Assembly: GCA_033558025.1 (NCBI GenBank)
Contig: JAUCEF010000017.1
Location: 4,154,001 to 4,218,000 of the forward strand
Length of the DNA stretch: 64,000 bases
Origin: Phytophthora sp. 'mugwort'
Lineage: Eukaryota > Oomycota > Peronosporomycetes > Peronosporales > Peronosporaceae
Direction: 5' to 3'
This document shows positions 31,971 to 41,000 of this stretch, one piece after another. How positions within the stretch are numbered: position 1 is the stretch's first letter; the number at the start of each line of letters is the position of its first letter. The notes below the pieces were generated by a model. The model worked only from the letters and a program-made list of their open reading frames with translations, did no database searches and was not told the DNA's origin. The translations under genes and the position numbers were made by a program.

Positions 31971-33977
31971 TCATGAGCATGCGCTGTTGTCGGTGAAGAG
32001 GACAAAAGGCCGTCCGTAGAGGTAGTGACGCCATTTCTCGAGTCCTGTTTTGATCGCGAATAATTCCTTCTCGTGTGTGGGCCAATTCAGCTCGTGTGGT
32101 CCCAGCTTCTTCGAGTAGAACGCAATTGGATGGTCGTTTGTGCCATATTTTTGCGAAAGAACTCCACCAACACAGTGTCCCGACGCATCCGTGGTTACAA
32201 TAAATTCGCGTTCGAAGTCGGGCAATTTAAGCACAGGCGCAATTTGCAGAGCGTCTTTGAGTGCTTGAAATGCGTTGTTTTGCGATGCATGCCATTCCCA
32301 TTTTCCATCTTTCTTGACTAACGCGCTCAAAGGCAGCGCTAGTGTAGCGAAGTTGCAGATAAACCGACGGTAGTAGCCTGCAAGTCCTAGAAATCTCTGA
32401 AGCTCTTTGGTGTTTGCTGGTGTCGTCCATTTGGCGATAGCCTCCGTCTTCTTCGTGTTGACAGCGATGCCTTGTGCGGAGACGGTGTGCCCGAGGAAGT
32501 TAACCGATTTTGCGCCAAAATGACACTTGGTAGCTTGAGCGTACAATTTCTCGCGTTGCAGTACTTGGAACAGCGTCTCTAGATGCCCAGTGTGTTCGTC
32601 CATAGTCTTGGAGAAGACGCAAATGTCGTCAAGATAGACCACAATAAATGAGTATTTGCCAAACAGAACCCGCATGAGACGTGACCACACGCCCGGCATG
32701 CCTGCAAGACCCATTGGTGCAACACACCATTGATATGTCTCTGTGTGTGTGCGGAATGTGGTGTATTTGCGAGACTCAGGCGATATGCGCATTTGGTGGT
32801 AACCCTGCGCGAGATCGAGCACTGAGAACACCGTAGCACCGTGCATTTTGTCGAACAGCTCTTCCATTCGCGGTAAAGGGATTCTTGGAACTATGGTTTG
32901 CGAATTAACATACCGATAGTCAATAACCCAACGCATCGGTAGTGTTGCATTCCCGGATCGCACCCACTCCGATCGTGAAGGTTGTGTCCCTGTTTGCGGA
33001 TCTTTTTTGGGAATACCAAACACATTGGACACCCAGGGAGAATCGGAGATTTCAATCCATCCCTTCTTCAGCTTCTCTTCCACAAACAGGTCGAGAGCGT
33101 CTTGCTCCGTCTTGGACAACCGAAAAGGTGGACGATTGCTTGGTTTTGCGTCTGGTTTTGTTGTCAACTCGAACTCGACGCGGCGGTGAGGTGGTAACCC
33201 GTCTGGTAATGCCTTGGGGAATACTTCTTGATACGTTGCAATTAGCGACTCGATGCGTGTTGGTATAGTTGACAGTTGCGTATCGACCTGGCACACCTTG
33301 ACGCGGTAGACCTCTTCGTAGCTTTGTTGTTTGAGCCTTTTTGCAAACTTCACACTGGAGACTTGTGTCGCAATTTTTATCGCAATTTGTGTTGCGGGTT
33401 GCTCGTATTGTGTGCGTTCATGTTCTTGTCGTGATATTTCTGGTCGATGGTCGAATTCGATGTCCAAACTTGGCTTAGCGGTTGGTTGAGCAGGATTCAA
33501 TATACCTGGTGTGGGTTCGATTCCCAAAGGCCACCTTTTATTGTTGCCTTCCTCAAAGCTGACTTCGTGCGTCTGATAGTTGATCTGGGGATTGTACTGA
33601 TGGTAAAAGGTCTTTCCCAGGATCATGTCTTGTCCATCGCCCATTTTCCACTCGATGACGCGGATGTTGAAACTTCGACCCCCTACCTCGAGGTCCACCA
33701 ATCCATGCTTGGCCTCTTGAGTCGTGGTGGTTGTGCCATCGAACCTCTTGACCTTGATGTGTTCGGAGGTGGCCAGGTGGCCGAGTACTCCAGGCTTCAC
33801 AATGTTGTCGGTGGCTCCACTGTCGAACATAACTATCACGTCGTTGCCGTTGCACTTGGCAGGGATACACACTAACTCATGTTCCCCGTATTCCTCCTTG
33901 GAGATGGGGGCGTTGTGGTTAACTTCCACTACAGTCTCCTCTCTCGCACTTGGTGTTGGATCGACGACGAATTCCAC
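31971..33977 (-). CDS. Gypsy protease-reverse transcriptase-RNase H
   Basis: 668-residue frame. Aspartic protease: IVMFDSGATDNIVKPG. Reverse transcriptase: RVEFELTTKPDAKPSNRPPF, VIDYRYVNSQTI, FSVLDLAQGYHQMRI and the catalytic YLDDICVFS. RNase H: FIVTTDASGHCVGGVLSQ, ELFAIKTGLEKWRHYLYGRP and LFTDNSA. It ends at TGA 31971-31973, and the RNase H/integrase continuation follows in the same frame, so the stop is probably a nonsense mutation or readthrough site. The 5' end overlaps the nucleocapsid frame by about 49 nt, suggesting Gag-Pol frameshifting. Confidence 0.88.
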   Translation of the reverse strand: MEFVVDPTPSAREETVVEVNHNAPISKEEYGEHELVCIPAKCNGNDVIVMFDSGATDNIVKPGVLGHLATSEHIKVKRFDGTTTTTQEAKHGLVDLEVGGRSFNIRVIEWKMGDGQDMILGKTFYHQYNPQINYQTHEVSFEEGNNKRWPLGIEPTPGILNPAQPTAKPSLDIEFDHRPEISRQEHERTQYEQPATQIAIKIATQVSSVKFAKRLKQQSYEEVYRVKVCQVDTQLSTIPTRIESLIATYQEVFPKALPDGLPPHRRVEFELTTKPDAKPSNRPPFRLSKTEQDALDLFVEEKLKKGWIEISDSPWVSNVFGIPKKDPQTGTQPSRSEWVRSGNATLPMRWVIDYRYVNSQTIVPRIPLPRMEELFDKMHGATVFSVLDLAQGYHQMRISPESRKYTTFRTHTETYQWCVAPMGLAGMPGVWSRLMRVLFGKYSFIVVYLDDICVFSKTMDEHTGHLETLFQVLQREKLYAQATKCHFGAKSVNFLGHTVSAQGIAVNTKKTEAIAKWTTPANTKELQRFLGLAGYYRRFICNFATLALPLSALVKKDGKWEWHASQNNAFQALKDALQIAPVLKLPDFEREFIVTTDASGHCVGGVLSQKYGTNDHPIAFYSKKLGPHELNWPTHEKELFAIKTGLEKWRHYLYGRPFVLFTDNSACS

Positions 33978-34983
33978 GGTGTTGGTTTCGTGTTGTGAGT
34001 GTCATACTCTTCGATGTCGTGAGTACCATACTCCTCGGTGTTTCCCTCCTGTTCGAAGTAATTGACCGCCGTTCTGCGCCAAGGCTGATTTGCAGGGGCA
34101 CCGTTGTTTTGTCTGCGTGCATCGCTGTTCTTCTTCTTGTAGCATTCGCTGATGAGATGCCCAGTCTTCTTGCAATACGCACAAACTTTCCGTGGCTGGT
34201 GTGATGGTTGCGGATTATACCGAACTTGTGCGTTGTCGATTTCCATGGGTTCCGGACCCGAATTACGCGACTGGTATGGTCGACCAAACTTCGTGTTCCT
34301 GGCGAACTGGGGAGCTTGTTGCTGATACCTTGGTTGACTTGAGAACCTTTGTGGAGGTCGCTGGTGGCAGTCATACCGTGATTGAACGATCCGCCGAAAT
34401 GAGTGCGTTCGTACTCGAGGACAACTGCAAAGCACTCCGAGATCGTGTCGCATTGGCGGTATTCCACTTCGCGGCCTAATTGGGCGACAAGTCCACGCGT
34501 AAAGTACGTGATTTTGTCCAGTTCACTAATGTCTTTGACTTGCGTCAGCAACATTCGGAACCTGCCAATGTAGTCTTCGAGGGACTTGCATCGATTCTGA
34601 CGCAACTGGTATAGTTGGTCACGCAACCGACGCTGATTGTCCCGAGGCACAAACTCATTCGTGAGTAAGTGCATGAGGTCTTGCACGTCATGGACATTGC
34701 TGCGGTTCAGCATGTACCACGCGGCTGCATTTCCTCGGAAGTTTGCGCTCATCATGGCCACAATGCGTGAGCCGTTGACTGGGTCTTCCCAGTTGATGTT
34801 TTTGGCCTCAAGGAACCGCATGACTTGGTCAAAGTATAGATCGACCGATTCTCCAATTTCACCCGAAAAATGTGGGAGTGAGATGCCTTCGACTCGCGTT
34901 TCTTTGCGTGCGAGTTGCTCCATAAGTTGTTGCTGCCTTTCGGCGAGCTCTGTCATTTGTTTCACTAGATCGAGGGTACTCAT
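33929..34983 (-). pseudogene. Gypsy Gag with CCHC zinc knuckle, one frameshift
   Basis: Starts MSTLDLVKQMTELAERQQQL at 34983. The capsid-like part includes ISLPHFSGEIGESVDLYFDQ and WYMLNRSNVHDVQDLMHLL. Near 34370 the frame shifts. The new frame carries an Arg/Gln-rich region and the knuckle CAYCKKTGHLISEC (C-x2-C-x4-H-x4-C), then an acidic tail ending at 33929. It would form the virus-like particle and bind element RNA. One frameshift inactivates it unless this is a sequencing error. Confidence 0.8.
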
Positions 34984-35020
34984 TTTCCTAATTGCCTCTT
35001 TTGTTTGAATGTTCGTTTTT

Positions 35021-35051
<31 letters not shown>

Positions 35052-35103
35052 GTTGGGGCTCTGCTATACCAATTTGCTATACCAAAAAAATGAGCGCTTA
35101 TTA

Positions 35104-35436
35104 TTAAGCCCTTTTAGAAGTTCCTGACTTGTTTCTGCGGATTTTCTTGTACGAGGTGATCTGCCGGTCCGTGAAAGCGGTGAGTAAGTCTTCGACCTGC
35201 TCGAGACGGTGATTGAGGCGATCCGTCAGTTCTTGCAGCAGGTTGCGGGCGTCCGAGTCCTTGGCGTTGGGGATTTCGTTCCGAATAAACTTGACAAGCT
35301 TTTGTTGCTTGACGAGGATGCCAAATAGGTCGTGGCGAAGCTTATCGATTTTAGCTTTGTCGCCAGGGTACTTAAAAAGATCCCCGGTACTTCTGCAAAA
35401 GCAGGCTTCCGTTTCCCGGGTTTTTCTCTTTCCCAT
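35104..35436 (-). CDS. Extra ORF between Gypsy 5' LTR and gag, unknown function
   Basis: 110-residue frame from ATG 35436 (MGKRKTRETEACFC). The open frame extends further up to 35625 without another ATG. It is basic at both ends (C-terminus YKKIRRNKSGTSKRA), with a helical, coiled-coil-like middle (KLRHDLFGILVKQQKLVKFI and ARNLLQELTDRLNHRLEQVE). It lies about 120 bp upstream of gag, separated by an A-rich (AAAAC)n stretch on the sense strand. I recognise no domain. It could be an accessory protein, a captured host exon, or a decayed upstream part of Gag. Confidence 0.5.
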   Translation of the reverse strand: MGKRKTRETEACFCRSTGDLFKYPGDKAKIDKLRHDLFGILVKQQKLVKFIRNEIPNAKDSDARNLLQELTDRLNHRLEQVEDLLTAFTDRQITSYKKIRRNKSGTSKRA

Positions 35437-35809
35437 ACGCTTGGGGTCGAGAGGGGTGACCTTGCCAACCGTCCGGACAACTGTTGCGCAACCAGCTAGT
35501 GTACGACACGCTATAGGGAAGTTATCCTCCGTGTTAGCAATGGCGGGGCAGGCACACGGCACTAAACCACAGACCCAAAGCTTGGAGTTCCCTATGTGAT
35601 GCGCGATTGTCACCAGCAACGGCACAAACCAGTCCGAAAATCAGACAAGGATTTGTAGGAACAAGTCACCTTCTGGTTATGCCACCCAGTAACTTGTTCG
35701 ATGTGCGAGGGAGACCTTCCGGCGTATGCCACCCAGTCAACCACTCGCAAATGGGACCTCTTGAGCAGTTGCGGACCCTTCGGAGACTTGACCAACAAGT
35801 GCTACCACT

Positions 35810-36345
35810 TGTAATGATGTGGGGCGGAGGAGAAGGAGAAGGAGTTGTCGAGTTGGAAGGAAATTTGGAAGTGATTCATTTTGGGCGGTCCTTAGTTCGC
35901 TAGCGCCATATCTAAGCCGCCATGGAGGCTCTTGTGTGTCCTTTGTGCCACGCTGGATATTCTCCGCACGGTGACCAACCATTCCTCTACATCACATGCA
36001 AACCTACACGTCACACTCTATTGACTATCTGATTGGCTGGAGACTCTGGGACATTCTCTGGTTTCGTCATCATGATAATGATTGCGTGTACCATGAGTGT
36101 AGTTCACATACGTGATCCTTGGAAGATGTCGTGGTGTCGCGCGGCGCCTCCTTATGTGCAATTTATGCAAACTATGCAAAATAAAATGTGTTATCGATGG
36201 GACTCGAACCCGTGACCTTTGCCTTGGACGATAGAAACTTTGCGTCTGCACCAGACTGTGCGTATATCGATTGTGTCGGGACTAAAGGTTTTACCCATAC
36301 GTAACCGATGTAAAATGTGTCGTATTTGCAAACCACATCCTTACA
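35810..36345 (-). repeat. Gypsy 5' LTR
   Basis: 536 bp, TGTAATGATG to CATCCTTACA, followed by target duplication CAACC (36346-36350). Adjacent to its inner edge the sense strand reads AGTGGTAGCACTTGTTGG, so a TGG-initiated primer-binding site starts 2 nt from the LTR. A second copy of the B-box-like motif is at 36200-36210. Confidence 0.92.
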
Positions 36346-36350
36346 CAACC

Positions 36351-36938
36351 CGTCCCGCTCGCTGTTTCAGCTCACTGCCTACTCGTATTGTGTCCCACTC
36401 CGTTCCGCTCGCTGTGTCAGCTCGCTGCACTACTCATATCGCATAGGGTGACCGCCTTCGCTTCGCTCGGCGTCAAAACATCGTTGCGCAAAGTACGTTT
36501 TGGTGTAGCAACACACCTTAATTGTAGCCAATGAGAAGCCTCCTTCGCTTCGCTCGGCAGCAATAGACAGTTTGAGCCAATGGGATGCTGCCTCGCTGTG
36601 CTCGGCAGCAATTAAGAAATCACACGGATTTTGGCCAATGAGAAAGGGTTTAATGGTCTTGGCCAATGAGAAAGGGTTTTAATGGTCGTTCAAGGCTATT
36701 TTTGCAGTTTCAGGCATAGTTTTTCGAGTCGGAACGATAGTAGGATTTGATTTTATGGGTCCGTACCGGTACTAAACCCCAACCCAAACAATGCCGAAAG
36801 AGAGGTGCAGGCGGCCAGGCAGGATTGAGCCAGACGAACGGAGGGTTACAAGAATTTATGTATAGACTAGAATTGATGTATAGATGCACTTCTGACTGAC
36901 TGACTAACATCCCTTCACAATTCGCGATACAATGTCAG
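36351..36938. other. Short repeats in the distal part of the hAT A intron
   Basis: About 590 bp between the Gypsy and the hAT A exon 2. It holds several CTTCGCTTCGCTCGGC-like words (near 36451, 36542, 36590) and a 28/29-bp tandem pair TTGGCCAATGAGAAAGGG... at 36631-36658 and 36659-36687, each with a CCAAT motif. It is longer than a normal oomycete intron, so another insertion is likely. No coding sequence recognised. Confidence 0.5.
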
Positions 36939-38060
36939 GTACTCTAATCTCAAGACTATCTCTGTGCAGACGCTGCGGCGTGTGCTGGAGGCAGTGACAC
37001 GCGCCATCGGGCGTTCAATCGCGGCAGAAATGTCGGAGCGCTCCGGTCTCGTCTTTGACGGGTGGATCCATACCTCAGAGCACATACGTCGTCGTCTCCG
37101 CGTGGTACGACGTGGCCGGCGAGGTTCGTTGCCCTCTGCTCTGCATGCTCCACTCGTCAAGAGTCCGACGATCTGTCGGCCGCAACGCACCGAGCTTTCA
37201 TGAGCGAGGTACTGTTGCGGGGCTACAACAAATGACCGGAGCAGTGCCTCTTCCTTGTCGGAGACAACTGCTCTGTCAACGCCGCCTCGGCGTGCCGATA
37301 ATCGGTTGTGCTAGCCTCCGTCTCAACCGAGCGGTAGCCGCACAACTGTGTGAGCAAGCAGATGATTTGGACTTGGTGCAGGCGCTGATGCTGAAGCTAC
37401 GAACCTTAAGCCTTTCCGCAACATTACGGTAAATATTGTTGGTATTTTATAATTCTGTGAACGTTTTGCCCAATTTTGTAATTTTTGATACTACTGTTGC
37501 TGCAGACTGAAGACGACCCTTCGACCAATCATCCGTCAGCAAACTCGTTAAGGCTCCACGTTCGCGATGCTAAATTGTTATTTGGAGCTTCATCCGTTTC
37601 TGGACACCGAGGATGAAGCGATCACAGAACTACTGCCTTCTGTGGCAGCCAAGCGTCGGACGCGCGACCTTCTCGCGAGCTGAAGGACGTCGAGTCTGTG
37701 TCCAAGGCACTACATGGCGGCAAGGTCAACCTACTTGATGTTTGAGTAAGGTTCGACGGCCCCGTCTCTGATAAGGAACAGTACTCCCGTTATCTTGGTA
37801 CGTATGTGCTTTATTGTGGTTGGTTGTTTGGTGACTAACATGATACTTAGTGTGCATTTTTGTATACAGCCCCACGCGCTGCCATTGTTCACAGCCCCGA
37901 CTTCGAGTCGGGCTGCGTTGGGGTGCTTAAGGGTCAATCGAAACGCTTGCCCGGGCTGAGAAGACGGCGCTGGTGCCATTCCTTGCTGCTGCACCAAGCA
38001 GGGTGCGAGCGAAGCCTAAGACACTACGCAACACAGCTAGATACGTGCTAAAAAAACGGT
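36939..38060 (+). pseudogene. hAT transposase A, exons 2-4
   Basis: Acceptor CAG at 36936-36938 restores the frame of exon 1 (RYSNLKTISVQTLRR). Exon 2 (36939-37428) carries SERSGLVFDGWIH and, after a frame change, GVPIIGCASLRLNRAVAAQL. Intron 37429-37505; exon 3 (37506-37797) with LKTTLRPIIRQQTR, a TAA, LELHPFLDTEDEAITELLPS; intron 37798-37869; exon 4 from 37870 with RAAIVHSPDFESGC. All junctions are GT-AG. The last part is frameshifted and the C-terminal hAT dimerisation domain was not found; the sequence runs into the truncated retroelement near 38060. Confidence 0.68.
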
Positions 38061-41000
38061 GTCCGCAGTTATCGATGCTGACACCACGACGGCCATTCAG
38101 GCGCGCTGCCGCACGCTCAAGACCGAGTTGTGCAGAGTGTCACGTCTCTGTTCCACCACCAGCTCAGAATGGACCTAACGATTGATGACTGTGACGCGCG
38201 GATCTTCTGCTACGACGAGGAATTTAGTGGCATTGTGGAGGACAATGATCTGGTAGGACTGATTATAACAGGAAAGAGTCTTAGGCTGGCTACAGGAGTA
38301 GGCTGAAGGCTCGTTGTCTCATCTTAGTTGATAACTTGCAGCCGTCAGTGCTTAAGGCCCAAATCAGCCGGCTCATCGGCTTAGAGAGGCGAGACTGCAA
38401 ATCCGATGATATATCCCTCTTTGATCTGATATTGGAGCATGCAAAGGTGCAGCAGCGGTTTCATAGGATGTCGAAGTATTATGCCGCAAAGGTGAAGGCC
38501 AAATCAGAACGAGCCGCAGCGGACAATCGCAGTGGTGCGCCGACACTCCCGGCAGCATCTTCCTCCTTGACACTACCAGCTACAGCGCGGACACCGCGAA
38601 TCGCCCGCCCTCCGCCGCAGGGAGGATGCCTTTTCTGCAAGGGGGCGCATTAGCTGAAAGACCAGCCCTACTGCAACCGAATCACAGAAGACTAAGGCAC
38701 GGGAGCGATATCGTGAGCTAAAGAACAGCGCCACGGAGCTCTTCGGTCCAAGGCTGCCCGTTATGTGACGCCAGTTGGCTCTGTCCTAATCAACGGCCCG
38801 CTGGAGGCGTCGTACACTCCCGACACTGGTGCGAACAGGAGCACCATCCCACAAGGTATTGTGGATTCTCTTCGCAGCGTACAGCCCTCACACGATCTCT
38901 CTCTGCTAAGTACGGCAGTGCGGGCAGAAACGGCTGACGGGTGAGGGGAGGTGTGTGATCACGAAGTATTGTTGGACTTGGGGATGGCCACTATCGCAGG
39001 ACCTGCCGCGTCAGTCTTCCCTGTTTTAGCTGGTGATGACGACGTGATTTTGCTGGGTCGCGATGCTCTGAAGGCACTCGGCATCGATGGAACGTACCAG
39101 CTGGCCCAGTTAGCTTTGCAACCCCTCCTTGCAACTTCGGACGATGAATTTCGAGTGGGCGATGGTCTTACAAATGTTATGAAAGGGTTGTGACAGATTA
39201 TGCTCTCGAGAGCCTGGTGGATCTGGCGGTGGCGAGTGGACTCCCCCTGAGAACGTTGGTAATGTTCTAAAACCGTAGCTCAGTTTCCCGACATTTGGAG
39301 TGAAGCAATTTGACCTGATCCTCCTGCACTGGTCGACCTGGTGCGGGTAACACTACGGAGCGATACAGTTCTTCACATCGCAGCTCACCGCGCAGGTACG
39401 CACCGCTCCAGAATGAGTTTTTCGAGACTATGTGCGATCGCTTGTTTCCAATGACTAGTTACTCAGAACAATAAGCATTGTCTACGCTTCCTCTACCTGC
39501 AACAATCGCTGCCTTGCAGTATTTCGTCTGTGCCACGAATTGGCTCAAGGATTTGCTGCCGGAGTACGCTCGGACGAAATAGCTCCGCATAAGGAGAAAT
39601 AGATTGCGAAGAAGTAACGCGTCGGTGGTCGCAGTCGGAATGTTTTCAATACGCTACTGTGTGGACAGTACCAGAGCAAACTGCCTACGAAGCTGTGCTT
39701 TCGTTCGTCCGTGACTGAGCTCTCATGGCTGCACCTGACCCAGAGGCAGAACTTCTCGTGTTCACAGATACAAGCCTTACTGGCTACCATATGGTGACAC
39801 AAGTTGCCGATTGGGATCCCGAGCTTTCGGTTACCAAGCAGCGCCACGTGATGATTGTGTGCAAAGGCGGCTTGTTCAAGCACAACGAACTAAATTGGAC
39901 CTTTGTCGAGAAAGCGGCCCCCCTATCGTGAAGGCTGTCATGAATTTGAGTATTTACTTATGTGGCCGAAGGGGTTCAAGTTGTACTGTGATCGCGCCAC
40001 CCTGATCTACATCTTTGCACCGCATGATGCCTTAAAACGACACGTCCATGATCGACTCCAGCGATGGATCATGCGGCTCTGTGAGTTACATTACGTGATT
40101 GAATATACCGACCCTTTTTAGTTATAATGGGTCTTTAGTTATAATGGGCAACCAATCAGAGCGTGCCATTTCTCCAGCACATATCGTAGCTTGCTTGTTT
40201 TGTTATAATTGGTTGAAGTAGCGGGAGGTATTTTACGGCTCTCACAACTCGAAAGATGCCGAGGGGGAGAACACGAGTCCATGGGCCTGGGGGGGGGGGA
40301 AGCCGCTCAAGCACTGCCGAACCGCTGTTGCGAACTACAAGAAGTTAGAGACCATCAATTAGTACCGCGACCACGGAATAGCGTCGACACTGGAGCGCTT
40401 CTTCGGCCACACTGCACCGAGAGAGCAGACAAACGAGTCGCAACCAAATCCACATGTGGACCAAGCAGCGTGAGTTGCTCGAGGAGGCCTGCAGAACAGC
40501 TAAAGAATGGTGTCAAGGAAAAGAATCGCTCTGGTGGGGTTGCCACATCCCTTCTTACAGACGCTGAGCATAGTATAGTTCAGTAAGTGTGCGTTTTGGC
40601 TCGCTGTTGTTGCTCCGACGCAACTATATTGTGGTTTTTGCTGCTAGCTGCGTAATTGACCCTAGAAATGATGGAATAACCATTTCTACCGTCATGCTTC
40701 ATCTCCAAGCCTTGGATTTTGCAACAGAGTACCGGGTTCTCCATTTTGAAGCTAGCACCATGTGGCAGCGACTGTTTCGTAGGCGCCACCGCCTCTCCAT
40801 GCGCCGTCGCATGCGCCAAGGGCAAATTGCACCGGCTGAGTCAGAGCGAATCGCTGCAGATTTTGCGGTGAAGATTCGAGCGAAAATGGCGGGGCTCGGT
40901 GTGACGAAGCCTATAATGCGGACCAGCCCGCGGTCCTGTACGAGTATCTGCCAAACAAGACCCCCAATCGCCGAGGCGATAAAATGATTGGGGTCCGCGG

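Larger units (their letters stand above)
29621..36345 (-). mobile_element. Complete Ty3/Gypsy chromovirus with LTRs and target duplication
   Basis: 6725-bp element transcribed on the minus strand. LTRs of 530 and 536 bp begin TGTAA and end TTACA and differ by a 6-bp GAGAAG copy number and about ten substitutions (near 98% identity). A 5-bp target duplication CAACC flanks it (29616-29620 and 36346-36350). Order from the 5' (right) LTR: extra ORF, gag, protease-RT-RNase H, integrase with C-terminal chromodomain. The chromodomain places it among chromoviruses. A gag frameshift, one TGA and an integrase frameshift suggest this copy is probably not autonomous. It lies in an intron of hAT A. Confidence 0.93.

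Noticed and set aside
36033..36215. 60-residue frame identical in both Gypsy LTRs (also 29838-30020)
   Set aside because: It is inside the LTRs and antisense to the element; the match reflects LTR identity, not a gene family.
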